A DNA stretch of 11,648 nt, taken from contig CAXQRU010000086.1 of assembly GCA_964226685.1 (NCBI GenBank), positions 1-11,648 of the forward strand. The letters are read 5' to 3'. Below the pieces are notes generated by a model. The model ran no database searches, was not told where the DNA came from, and was given only the letters and a program-made list of their open reading frames with translations. The translations under genes and the position numbers were made by a program. Positions 1-6,959 of this stretch are shown here, in pieces (the first letter of the stretch is position 1; each line of letters begins with the position of its first letter). The stretch is from CAXQRU01 sp964226685. Lineage in GTDB: Bacteria > Pseudomonadota > Gammaproteobacteria > Pseudomonadales > Cellvibrionaceae.

Positions 1-21
1 TACACGACGCTCTTCCGATCT
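1..21. other. Illumina adapter remnant
   Basis: These bases match the 3' end of the Illumina TruSeq read 1 adapter, ending in GCTCTTCCGATCT, from memory of that adapter and without a visible mismatch. This is library-preparation sequence left untrimmed at the contig end, not genome. Biological sequence begins at about position 22, where an open reading frame is already in progress. Confidence 0.97.
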
Positions 22-474
22 TTTTGGGTATCGGCTACTGGTAAGGTGGGTGCGGGCTTTTCTGGTTTTTTTCAAGTTCAAGATGGGGCTTACTTTCAAA
101 TTTTTTCAGACAGTTATTTCGAAACCATTGGCTATGATGTTAGTCAAGTTCCAATTCATTTGGATCTAATCGTATATGCCGGTACTTACGCCGAATTTCT
201 TTTGCCTCTGTTGATTGTTCTGGGTTTGTTCACTCGTATTGCCGCGCTTGGAATGATTGTTTTTATCATCGTGCTCAGCGTGGTTGATGTGTATACTCAT
301 GGAATTTCCGCAGGTGCACTCTTTGATAATAAGCCTGAAAGCATTATTTTGGATCAGCGTCTGTTATGGGGCCTTTTGTTTTCCATCTTGGTGGTGAAAG
401 GTGCTGGTAAATTATCACTGGATTATCTTTTGGTTCGTATTTTTTTCAAAAAAGAATTGCAAAACACCCAGTAA
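22..474 (+). CDS. DoxX family membrane protein, 5'-truncated
   Basis: This is the C-terminal 150 residues of a DoxX-type integral membrane protein. The frame is open from the adapter junction and reads FWVSATGKVGAGF, which resembles the end of the first DoxX helix and the loop after it. The GTG at position 46 lies inside this conserved stretch and is probably not the true start. Three further hydrophobic segments follow: around LDLIVYAGTYAEFLLPLLIV, around AALGMIVFIIVLSVVDV, and around LLWGLLFSILVVKGAG. The ending GKLSLDYLL is typical of the family. DoxX proteins are small inner-membrane proteins of four helices; some have been linked to oxidative-stress protection, but the reaction here is not known. 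The first helix and the start codon are missing because the contig ends. The stop codon lies inside a hairpin shared with the convergent gene on the other strand. Confidence 0.88.
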   Translation, partial: FWVSATGKVGAGFSGFFQVQDGAYFQIFSDSYFETIGYDVSQVPIHLDLIVYAGTYAEFLLPLLIVLGLFTRIAALGMIVFIIVLSVVDVYTHGISAGALFDNKPESIILDQRLLWGLLFSILVVKGAGKLSLDYLLVRIFFKKELQNTQ

Positions 475-485
475 TCCTGGGTGTT
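463..485. terminator. Hairpin at convergent gene ends
   Basis: A perfect 9-bp stem (AACACCCAG at 463-471, CTGGGTGTT at 477-485) has a 5-nt loop. On the minus strand it continues into a T-rich stretch (TTTTGCAATTCTTTTTT), so it should end the ligase transcript. On the plus strand no T run follows, so termination of the DoxX message here is less certain. The stop codons of both convergent genes lie at or in the hairpin (472-474 plus, 484-486 minus). Confidence 0.7.
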
Positions 486-1956
486 ACTGTCGGTTCAGTT
501 CAATACGCCTCACAAACTCTTTAATGATGGTATTATAAAGCTCCTCGCCTAAAAACTTATCCTCAACGCCTCGGTCAATATTGGGGTTGTCATTGACTTC
601 AATCACATAGCCCTGGCCGCCAGATTCTTTAACATCGACGCCATAGAGCCCATTGCCAATGGCTTTGGTCGCTTTGATTGCTGCCTTTAAAACCGGCTTG
701 GGTACTTCAAAGGTAGGGAGCGTATCTGAGCGTCCGGCCTGAGTTTTTTTGTTTTCTTGGTGATGATAAATTTGCCAGTGATTTTTCACCATATAGTAAC
801 GGCAAGCATACAGAGGTTGATTGTTTAAGACGCCAATGCGCCAATCAAAATCGGTATATAAAAATGCCTGAGCGAGTAGTAAACTGGATTCACTAAATAG
901 CTTTTCCGCATGTTGTAAAAAATCCGCCTCATTCTGAATTTTTATAATACCTCTTGAGAAAGATCCGTCGGGAATTTTAAGCACAAAAGGGAAACTTAAT
1001 TTCTCTAATAGTTGCGACAACTGTGTTTGACGATCTTCTTGCCGAGTAATGATCACTGTTGTCGGCGTAGGTATTGCTTTGTGGTTGAATAAGTCGGTTA
1101 AAAAAACTTTATTGGTGCAGCGAAGAATGGATTGGGGGTCATCCATTACGACAAGGCCCTCGGCCTCAGCTTTTTTGGCAAACTGATAAGTGTAGTGATC
1201 GATGTTGGTGTTTTCTCGAATGAACAACGCATCAAATTCGCTGATTCTTGGGTAATCCTTTTCGGTAATTAACTCGACGGCCATTTCATAGCGTTTGGCC
1301 GCCTTAATAAATTGCTTGATGGCGCCTTCATCGCTGGCGGATAAGCTAGAACCCGGCTCAACTAAGATAGCCAGGTCGTATTTAGCCTGTTTGTCGGGTT
1401 TCTTCTGTCGCCAAATGCGTTTGCTAAAGCTGTCTAGTGTGTTGGCAAATTCAGTAGCTTCGGCTTCATTCAGGCTGGAGTGACTAATGATCGATAGCTT
1501 GTCGATCCTCCAGGCATTAATTTCTTTTACTAAATTAACCTGTAGAATAGGGCAGGGGAAATAGTCAAATAACAAGCGAGTTAAGGGCGTGAGTTCTCCA
1601 TCAGCAGTATTGCCAAAGTAGCTCTTAAAGCACAATGTGCGCTCACTATTTTTGTGCTTAGCGAGTTTGTCTAAGGCAGGAGCGAGAGCCTCTAGCCGCA
1701 ATTGGTAGAGTAAAGGGTTGTTAAGGTCGTTTAATACCTGCCCAGATGGAATTACGCTGTGTCCCCTGGCCTCCGAAAGCAGAGAGCAATAATAGCCTTC
1801 GCTAAGGTAAGAGAAGTCATTACAAAGGTTAATAATTCGTATGGAATCTGACGTCATGTTGGATTTGATGTATTCATCAAGTGTCAGTACTTGCGTACTA
1901 GGGTAATATCCTGTCCAATCATCAATATTGTTTACGACTAAGTAGACGTTTGCCAT
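484..1956 (-). CDS. RimK-like ATP-grasp ligase with N-terminal RLAN-type domain
   Basis: This 490-residue protein is predicted to join a carboxylate to an amine, using ATP through an acyl-phosphate, as RimK and related amino-acid or peptide ligases do. Residues 1 to about 190 match the size and position of the RimK-like ATP-grasp N-terminal domain. Residues about 280-485 are the ATP-grasp core. K327 in FVLKIPDGSFSRG fits the ATP-binding lysine, followed by a glycine/serine-rich loop. D441, E453 and N455 (in GVDVKE and VIEVNDNPN) fit the magnesium-binding set. It is longer than E. coli RimK (about 300 residues), so it is not simply the S6 glutamate ligase. AGAAGG lies 5 nt before the ATG. The gene is divergent from a GNAT/C39-peptidase gene, a partnership I recall for this family, which suggests a shared pathway that builds and trims a peptide-like product or tag. 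Substrate unknown. Confidence 0.85.
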   Translation of the reverse strand: MANVYLVVNNIDDWTGYYPSTQVLTLDEYIKSNMTSDSIRIINLCNDFSYLSEGYYCSLLSEARGHSVIPSGQVLNDLNNPLLYQLRLEALAPALDKLAKHKNSERTLCFKSYFGNTADGELTPLTRLLFDYFPCPILQVNLVKEINAWRIDKLSIISHSSLNEAEATEFANTLDSFSKRIWRQKKPDKQAKYDLAILVEPGSSLSASDEGAIKQFIKAAKRYEMAVELITEKDYPRISEFDALFIRENTNIDHYTYQFAKKAEAEGLVVMDDPQSILRCTNKVFLTDLFNHKAIPTPTTVIITRQEDRQTQLSQLLEKLSFPFVLKIPDGSFSRGIIKIQNEADFLQHAEKLFSESSLLLAQAFLYTDFDWRIGVLNNQPLYACRYYMVKNHWQIYHHQENKKTQAGRSDTLPTFEVPKPVLKAAIKATKAIGNGLYGVDVKESGGQGYVIEVNDNPNIDRGVEDKFLGEELYNTIIKEFVRRIELNRQ

Positions 1957-1970
1957 AAAGACCTTCTTTA
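1956..1970. promoter_or_regulatory. Inverted repeat between divergent starts
   Basis: TAAAGA (1956-1961) and TCTTTA (1965-1970) form a 6-bp inverted repeat with a 3-nt spacer. It covers the first base of the ligase start codon and its ribosome binding site, and abuts the binding site of the peptidase gene. It could be an operator serving both genes, or chance in AT-rich DNA. A weak promoter-like pair for the plus-strand gene, TTTACG (1931-1936) and CATAAA (1954-1959) with 17 bp between, lies inside the ligase's first codons. Confidence 0.25.
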
Positions 1971-1974
1971 GGAG
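1970..1974 (+). promoter_or_regulatory. Ribosome binding site deciding between two ATG codons
   Basis: AGGAG lies 3 nt before the ATG at 1978 and 6 nt before the adjacent in-frame ATG at 1981. The 6-nt spacing is closer to the usual optimum, so I take 1981 as the main start. The difference is a single methionine. Confidence 0.6.
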
Positions 1975-1980
1975 TGTATG

Positions 1981-3081
1981 ATGCCAGTAACATTTCGCCC
2001 GGCGCTTGCTAGTGATCTTAATGCGCTCTGTGCCTTAGAGCAACAAAGTTTTGACGTAGATCGGCTCAGTCGCCGCCGATTTCAGCATTGGATCAAGGTG
2101 GCTAATGGGCTATTGCAGGTGGCTGTGCTCGATGGCGCCTTGGTCGGTTATGGTTTGGTGCTTCTGTACAAGGGGACTCGCCTGGCGAGGCTCTACTCCC
2201 TAGCCGTTGATCCTAGGTGCCAAGGCCAGGGTGTGGCCAAACAATTAATCCATATTTTGGAGCAGCAGGCTTGTGATCGAGGGTTTTTGTTTATGCGCTT
2301 GGAGGTGGCTATTAACAATACACCTGCGATTCGATTGTATGAGTCGTTAGATTATAAGGTGTTTGATAGCAAAGAGGATTACTATGAGGATCATCAAACG
2401 GCGTTAAGGCTGCAAAAGCGCATTCGTCATCGTGATAGTCATTTAATTCAGCACGAAGAAATTTGGTATGGTCAAAATACACCTTTCACCTGCGGGCCAG
2501 CGGCCTTGATGATGGCTATGGCAACACTGAACCCAAATCATCCGCAAACGATGGTTGAGGAGCTTAATATTTGGCGGGAATCCACCACTATTTATATGAC
2601 CTCAGGTCATGGTGGTTGTCATCCTGTTGGCTTGGCCTTGGCGGCCAAGAGGCGTGGGTTTAAGGCCAGTGTTTACATTAATACCCGAGAGCCCTTGTTC
2701 TTGAGTGGAGTGCGAGACGCCCACAAAAAATCGGTATTAAAATTGGTCGATAAGCAATTTAAAACTGAGGCGGGTCACGAAAATATTCCGGTCAATTATT
2801 TGGAGCTAAACCAAACGCTATTGCCCGATATTGTGACTAGGCCCAACACCTATGTGTTAATGCTGATCAGTACTTATCGCTTAGATGGCAAGAAAGCGCC
2901 CCACTGGGTGATGATTACCGGTATCGACCCTTATTGTATTTATGTGCACGACCCCGATCCAGAAGAGGATCAAACGCCATTGGATTGTAAAAACATTCCA
3001 ATCGCGCTCGATGACTTTGATAAGATGACGGCTTTTGGTAACCAGCGCTTGCGCACGGCGGTGGTGGTGAGTTTGAACTAA
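1981..3081 (+). CDS. GNAT acetyltransferase / C39-like cysteine peptidase fusion
   Basis: Two catalytic domains are joined in one soluble protein; residue numbers count from the ATG at 1978. Residues 1 to about 150 are a GNAT acyl-CoA N-acyltransferase: the VDPRCQGQGVAKQL segment (78-90) is the acetyl-CoA pyrophosphate-binding motif, and AIRLYESLDYKV is the typical end of the fold. Residues about 155-367 are a papain-like peptidase of C39 type. Q166 fits the oxyanion-hole glutamine, C172 in FTCGPAAL the nucleophile, H309 in PHWVMITG the base and D325 in VHDPD the third member, so the peptidase looks active. No signal peptide or membrane span is visible. It is divergent from a RimK-like ligase, suggesting that the pair makes, acylates and hydrolyses one peptide-type substrate; that is inference. 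Its stop codon overlaps the end of the convergent small gene by 4 bp, with no hairpin between them. Confidence 0.88.
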   Translation: MPVTFRPALASDLNALCALEQQSFDVDRLSRRRFQHWIKVANGLLQVAVLDGALVGYGLVLLYKGTRLARLYSLAVDPRCQGQGVAKQLIHILEQQACDRGFLFMRLEVAINNTPAIRLYESLDYKVFDSKEDYYEDHQTALRLQKRIRHRDSHLIQHEEIWYGQNTPFTCGPAALMMAMATLNPNHPQTMVEELNIWRESTTIYMTSGHGGCHPVGLALAAKRRGFKASVYINTREPLFLSGVRDAHKKSVLKLVDKQFKTEAGHENIPVNYLELNQTLLPDIVTRPNTYVLMLISTYRLDGKKAPHWVMITGIDPYCIYVHDPDPEEDQTPLDCKNIPIALDDFDKMTAFGNQRLRTAVVVSLN

Positions 3082-3294
3082 TTGTCAGGATAGGCGGCGG
3101 AGAATAATTCGTCTACGATGTCGGAATCTTCTGCTGGTTTCCATCGCCAATCATCGCCACGAAACTCATGCATGGCTACCAAGCCCAGTAACTCTTCTGG
3201 GGTGGTAGCTGAAAAATATCTTCCATCTTTAGCGGCATTCCAATCAGTATATTCAGTTTCCTCTTTGTCAGGCTCTATCCATGTCGCCCGTCAT
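3078..3294 (-). pseudogene. Small conserved-looking gene broken by a +1 frameshift near its start
   Basis: The minus strand carries a 70-codon open frame ending at TAG (3080-3078). It reads, in part, WIEPDKEETEYTDWNA, then RYFSATTPEELLGLVAMHE and FRGDDWRWKPAEDSD, a composition that looks like real acidic, tryptophan-rich protein. In this frame a TGA (3293-3291) precedes it and no ATG, GTG or TTG occurs before an internal ATG that would leave only 31 residues. An ATG at 3294-3292, 12 nt after the PA4642-family stop, is one frame off. It reads eight residues and stops. Removing one G from the GGG at 3289-3287 joins that ATG to the long frame and gives MTATWIEPDKEE and so on, 71 residues. I therefore read a last operon gene with a one-base insertion, either a real mutation or an assembly error. 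I do not recognise the family and claim no function. Confidence 0.6.
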
Positions 3295-3306
3295 TTCAAT
3301 AATCCG

Positions 3307-3603
3307 CTAAAGTGCCCCGGCCTTCTTTAACGCTTCTGCGTATTCCTGGCTTTGAGTATGACTACTCACCACCTCCAAAAACGTTTTCCCTTGCAGATTT
3401 TTAGCATTAATATCACGCCCCTCGGCCACAAAAAACTCCACAAAAGTCGCAAAGTTTTCAGCGATCATACCACGGTAAGCTTTTTCCAATGCATGGTAGT
3501 CGGGGTTCGTGTCGTCAAAGGGTTTGTAGTTAAAAAAGGTGCGGATGCGTTCATCATCAAAATGTTCACCCAGTACTTTTTGTTTATCTTTTTTCAAGCT
3601 CAT
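3307..3603 (-). CDS. PA4642 family protein (small, function unknown)
   Basis: This 98-residue soluble protein begins MSLKKDKQKVLGE and contains LEKAYRGM and FVEFFVAEGRDINAK. These match my memory of the PA4642 family of Pseudomonas and related Gammaproteobacteria. Residues about 55-95 resemble a single ankyrin-type repeat (GRDINAKNLQGKTFLEVVSS, then YAEALKKAGA). No enzyme motif is visible and no function is established to my knowledge. It starts 2 nt after the gatB stop, so its ribosome binding site lies in the end of gatB and translation is probably coupled. That places it in the gatCAB transcript. Confidence 0.78.
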   Translation of the reverse strand: MSLKKDKQKVLGEHFDDERIRTFFNYKPFDDTNPDYHALEKAYRGMIAENFATFVEFFVAEGRDINAKNLQGKTFLEVVSSHTQSQEYAEALKKAGAL

Positions 3604-3605
3604 AA

Positions 3606-5048
3606 TTAACTCTTTAGTTTGTCTAACAATAATTGATTCACGATTTGTGGGTTCGCTTGGCCTTTCGAGGCTTTCATGATTTGGCCCACGAAAAAGCCCA
3701 GCATTTTGGGTTGCTTGTCAGGGTTGGCGTTTTTGAAGTTATTGACTTGGTCTGGGTTGTTGCTCAGTACCTCATCAATGATGGCTTCGATAGCGCCGGT
3801 GTCAGAGACTTGCTTTAAGTTTTTATTCTCAATAATGCTGTCGACATCTCCCTCCTGTTGCCACAGCCCTTCAAAGACTTGCTTCGCAGTTTTGGAGGAA
3901 AGCGTGCCATCTTCAATGCGAGCAATGAGTGCGCTTAATTGTTCTGGCGTAATGGGCGCTTGAGCGATAGTGATTTCCGCTTGATTTAGGCGCGCAGCAA
4001 TCTCTCCCATTAGCCAGTTAGCCACCAGTTTTGGGTTGGTGCTGGTAGCCGTCTTCTCAAAGAAATCGGCGGTGGCTTTGTCGTCAGCCAGTAAGCCGGC
4101 ATCTTGCTCGCCAAGGCTGTATTGCTTAATAAAACGCTGTTTGCGAGCCTCAGGTAGCTCGGGCATATTAGCTTTGATGTCTTCGATGTATTCATCGCTC
4201 AAAATCACTGGTAATAAATCTGGGCAGGGGAAGTAGCGATAATCATTGGCTTCCTCTTTGCTGCGCATGGATTTCGCTTCTTTAGTCTCGCCATTGTAGA
4301 GTCGAGTTTCTTGAATGATCTCGCGGCCTGCTTCTAGCTCATCAATTTGCCGCTCGACTTCTTTGGCAATGGCTTCTTCCATAAACTTAAAAGAGTTTAA
4401 GTTTTTGGTTTCTGTGCGCGTGCCAAGCTTTTCTTGGCCCTCGGGTCTTACTGAAATGTTGACGTCAAAGCGCATGGAGCCTTGGGCCATATTGCCATCA
4501 CAAATGCCTAACGACGTCACGGTTTTATGCAGTGCTTTGGCAAAGGCGACCGCTTCCTCTGCTGAGCGCATATCGGGCTCAGAGACAATTTCAATCAGTG
4601 GTGTGCCAGCGCGGTTAAGATCGATACCCGATTGGCCATGAAAATCTTCATGTAAGGATTTGCCCGCATCTTCTTCTAAATGTGCATGATGAATGCGAAT
4701 GGTTTTCTCGCGGCCATCGCCCAGCGTCACTGTGAGTTCGCCGGCTTTAACAATCGGCTCGGCCAATTGCGTGGTTTGATAACCTTTGGGTAGGTCGGGG
4801 TAAAAATAATTTTTACGCTCAAAGACCGAATGCTTATTGATTTCAGCTCCAATGGCAATGCCAAACATCGCCGCATAGCGAAAGGCTTGAGCATTCGGGC
4901 TGGGTAGGGTGCCCGGTAAGCCTAAATCAATAGCTGAGGCTTGAGTATTGGGTTCGGCTCCAAAGGCGGTGGATGAACCTGAGAAAATTTTACTTTGAGT
5001 GGCGAGTTGCACATGCACTTCTAGGCCAATAACGGTTTCCCAATTCAT
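3606..5048 (-). CDS. gatB: Asp-tRNA(Asn)/Glu-tRNA(Gln) amidotransferase subunit B
   Basis: GatB is the kinase and tRNA-binding subunit of the GatCAB transamidase. It phosphorylates the side chain of misacylated Glu-tRNA(Gln) or Asp-tRNA(Asn) and receives ammonia from GatA. The 480-residue length is normal. The N-terminal signature GLEVHVQL is followed by FERKNYFYPDLPKGYQ, then the cradle domain. The helical and YqeY-like tail occupies about residues 325-480 and ends in LGFFVGQIMKASKGQANPQI, the tRNA-contacting end. The start overlaps the gatA stop by 4 bp (ATGA type), giving tight coupling in the order gatC-gatA-gatB. No frame breaks or missing signatures are seen. Confidence 0.97.
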   Translation of the reverse strand: MNWETVIGLEVHVQLATQSKIFSGSSTAFGAEPNTQASAIDLGLPGTLPSPNAQAFRYAAMFGIAIGAEINKHSVFERKNYFYPDLPKGYQTTQLAEPIVKAGELTVTLGDGREKTIRIHHAHLEEDAGKSLHEDFHGQSGIDLNRAGTPLIEIVSEPDMRSAEEAVAFAKALHKTVTSLGICDGNMAQGSMRFDVNISVRPEGQEKLGTRTETKNLNSFKFMEEAIAKEVERQIDELEAGREIIQETRLYNGETKEAKSMRSKEEANDYRYFPCPDLLPVILSDEYIEDIKANMPELPEARKQRFIKQYSLGEQDAGLLADDKATADFFEKTATSTNPKLVANWLMGEIAARLNQAEITIAQAPITPEQLSALIARIEDGTLSSKTAKQVFEGLWQQEGDVDSIIENKNLKQVSDTGAIEAIIDEVLSNNPDQVNNFKNANPDKQPKMLGFFVGQIMKASKGQANPQIVNQLLLDKLKS

Positions 5049-6511
5049 GCAATTTCCTCCTTTAATAGTTCCGGCATTTGGCGATGGAAGTCAGTCACTT
5101 GTTGGTATTGATGCGCGCAGTTCAGCAATTTGGCTTCGCTAAAATGCGGCCCCATCAATTGCAAGCCAACGGGTAAGCCCTGACTGAAACCACAGGGGTG
5201 CGAGAGCCCCGGAATGCCGGCCAGGTTAGCCGAAATGGTGTAGATGTCTTCTAAATACATGGCAACTGGGTCACTGGTTTTCTCCCCAAAGCCAAAGGCT
5301 ACATTGGGCGCGGTGGGGCCGGCAATCACATCGACTTCACTAAAGGCTTTTTCAAAATCTTGAGCGATCAAACGGCGCACTTGTTGAGCTTTGCGGTAGT
5401 ACGCATCGTAATAACCTGCCGATAGTGCATAGGTGCCCACCAAAATGCGGCATTGCACTTCTTTGCCAAAACCTTCTGCCCGGCTGCGACGATACATGTC
5501 TAACAGATCTTCTGGGTTATCGCATCGGTGGCCAAAGCGGGCGCCATCAAAGCGAGACAAGTTCGATGAGCACTCGGCTGATGCCAGAACATAATAAGCT
5601 GCAATGGCGAGATTGGTGTGGGGCAGGGTGATGCTTTTGATGGTGGCGCCCAAACTTTGGTATTGCTCAATGGCCGCTTCCACTTGTTGAGCTACCCCCT
5701 GATCCAAACCGGTATCAAAATATTCTTTGGGAAGGCCAATGGTGAGGCCTTTTAATGGCTCGTTTAAGCTGGCGGTGTAATCTTCCAGTGGGCGATTGAT
5801 ATTGGTGGAATCTTTTGGGTCAATGCTGCTGAGCACATTGAGCAGTAGTGCGGCGTCTTCAGCGGTGCGACCCATGCTGCCCGCCTGGTCAAAGCTGGAG
5901 GCGTAAGCTACCATGCCCCAGCGCGAAACGCGGCCATAGGTGGGTTTGATGCCAGTAATGCCGCAAAAGCTGGCGGGCTGTCGAATCGAGCCACCGGTAT
6001 CACTGGCGCTGGCAACGGGAGCAAAGCCTGCGGCAACAGCGGCGGCTGAACCCCCCGATGAGCCACCGGCAACGCGATCGCGCTGCCAAGGGTTAGCGCA
6101 ATCACCATAAAAGCTGGATTCATTCGATGAGCCCATGGCGAACTCATCCATATTGGTTTTGCCGAGCATGACCATGCCTTCGGCTAAGGTATTCTCAACA
6201 ATGGTGGCATTGTAGGGGGCCTTAAAATTGTCGAGCATTTTGGAACCGCAAGAGGTGCGCACGCCCTCGGTGCAAAACAAATCTTTGTGGGCGACGGGGA
6301 TGCCGCACAGTAGCGGCGCGCTACCAGCGCTCAAGCGCTTATCCGCCTCTGCCGCTTGTGCGAGCGCCTGTTCATCGCACACCGTAATAAAGCTATTAAT
6401 GCCTTTATCGAGTGCGTTAATGCGGTTGAGATAGTGTTGTGTGAGCTCGACGCTCGAATAGGTGCCGGTTCTTAGTGCCTTAATGTGTTCAGCCAAAGTA
6501 GACTCATGCAT
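5045..6511 (-). CDS. gatA: Asp-tRNA(Asn)/Glu-tRNA(Gln) amidotransferase subunit A
   Basis: GatA is the glutaminase subunit, an amidase-signature enzyme that releases ammonia from glutamine for GatB. The 488-residue length is typical. The Ser-cisSer-Lys triad is visible: K76 in PVAHKD, S151 in the glycine-serine run GGSSGGS, and the nucleophile S175 in DTGGSIRQPA. KPTYGRVSRWG and GPTAPNVAF are further family landmarks. AAGGGA lies 7 nt before the ATG. The gap to gatC is 11 nt and the 3' end overlaps gatB by 4 bp, so the three subunits should be made together. Asn- or Gln-tRNA synthetase genes are not in the window, so which tRNA is served cannot be decided here. Confidence 0.97.
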   Translation of the reverse strand: MHESTLAEHIKALRTGTYSSVELTQHYLNRINALDKGINSFITVCDEQALAQAAEADKRLSAGSAPLLCGIPVAHKDLFCTEGVRTSCGSKMLDNFKAPYNATIVENTLAEGMVMLGKTNMDEFAMGSSNESSFYGDCANPWQRDRVAGGSSGGSAAAVAAGFAPVASASDTGGSIRQPASFCGITGIKPTYGRVSRWGMVAYASSFDQAGSMGRTAEDAALLLNVLSSIDPKDSTNINRPLEDYTASLNEPLKGLTIGLPKEYFDTGLDQGVAQQVEAAIEQYQSLGATIKSITLPHTNLAIAAYYVLASAECSSNLSRFDGARFGHRCDNPEDLLDMYRRSRAEGFGKEVQCRILVGTYALSAGYYDAYYRKAQQVRRLIAQDFEKAFSEVDVIAGPTAPNVAFGFGEKTSDPVAMYLEDIYTISANLAGIPGLSHPCGFSQGLPVGLQLMGPHFSEAKLLNCAHQYQQVTDFHRQMPELLKEEIA

Positions 6512-6522
6512 GATGCTTTCCC

Positions 6523-6804
6523 TTATTCAATCACTTGGGGTACAAGATAGAGGCCAGCTTCCGTTTCGGGGGCGCAGGCTTGCAGTTGTTCACGTCGGTT
6601 GAGTTCGGTGACCTCATCATTACGCAAGACTTGTGTCGCGTCGAGTGGATGCGACATGGGTTCGACGCCTTCAGTATCGGCTGCTTTGAGTTGGTCTACC
6701 AGAGACATGATTCGGTTAATGCGGTGAGTCACATCGTCTACGAGTTCGTCATCAATGGATAGGCGCGCCAACAGGGCGAGCTCATGTACTTGTTTTGGGT
6801 CCAC
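6523..6804 (-). CDS. gatC: Asp-tRNA(Asn)/Glu-tRNA(Gln) amidotransferase subunit C
   Basis: GatC is a small belt-like subunit that wraps GatA and GatB and stabilises the complex. The 93-residue protein has the family pattern: LALLARLSIDDE near the start, then INRIMSLVDQL, GVEPMSHPL and the ending GLYLVPQVIE. The start is GTG, with GAGG 7 nt upstream; no in-frame ATG lies upstream in a sensible position. It is the first gene of the operon and is divergent from rplM across a 210-bp spacer. I see no convincing sigma70 promoter for it on the minus strand. Confidence 0.95.
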   Translation of the reverse strand: MDPKQVHELALLARLSIDDELVDDVTHRINRIMSLVDQLKAADTEGVEPMSHPLDATQVLRNDEVTELNRREQLQACAPETEAGLYLVPQVIE

Positions 6805-6913
6805 GGGTTGTCCTCGGTGTGCATTGAGGGCGCTAATTTACCTTATTTGGAGTTTGATTCCTATGCTTAACCGAGTGTTTGGCTGTTATCTGATCGATTA
6901 AAGCGTTTTTTGC

Positions 6914-6942
6914 TTGAATTTTTTCATTCTAGGCTGTATGAT
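6914..6942 (+). promoter_or_regulatory. Sigma70 promoter of rplM-rpsI with GC-rich discriminator
   Basis: TTGAAT (6914-6919) and TATGAT (6937-6942) are separated by exactly 17 bp. The next six bases, CCGCGC, form a GC-rich discriminator. Such discriminators mark promoters repressed by ppGpp/DksA during starvation in E. coli, which fits a ribosomal protein operon. Transcription should begin near 6949, giving a leader of about 65 nt. Confidence 0.7.
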
Positions 6943-6959
6943 CCGCGCTCTTTTTTGAG

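Noticed and set aside
46..474. Complete 142-residue DoxX protein starting at GTG 46
   Set aside because: The frame is open upstream to the adapter junction, and residues before the GTG fit the DoxX family, so the GTG is internal to a truncated gene.
3118..3330. Plus-strand frame of 70 codons
   Set aside because: Its composition is not protein-like, it lies antisense to the minus-strand frame with clear coding character, and it runs into the PA4642-family gene.
4315..4641. Plus-strand frame of 108 codons opposite gatB
   Set aside because: It is antisense to a highly conserved part of gatB, is serine-rich and has no recognisable motif.
5908..6147. Minus-strand frame of 79 codons inside gatA
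   Set aside because: It overlaps the conserved amidase signature region of gatA in another frame and is low-complexity (Ala/Pro rich), as expected for a shadow frame.
6805..6913. Promoter for gatC on the minus strand
   Set aside because: I tried several -35/-10 combinations; none matched well enough at 16-18 bp spacing to report.
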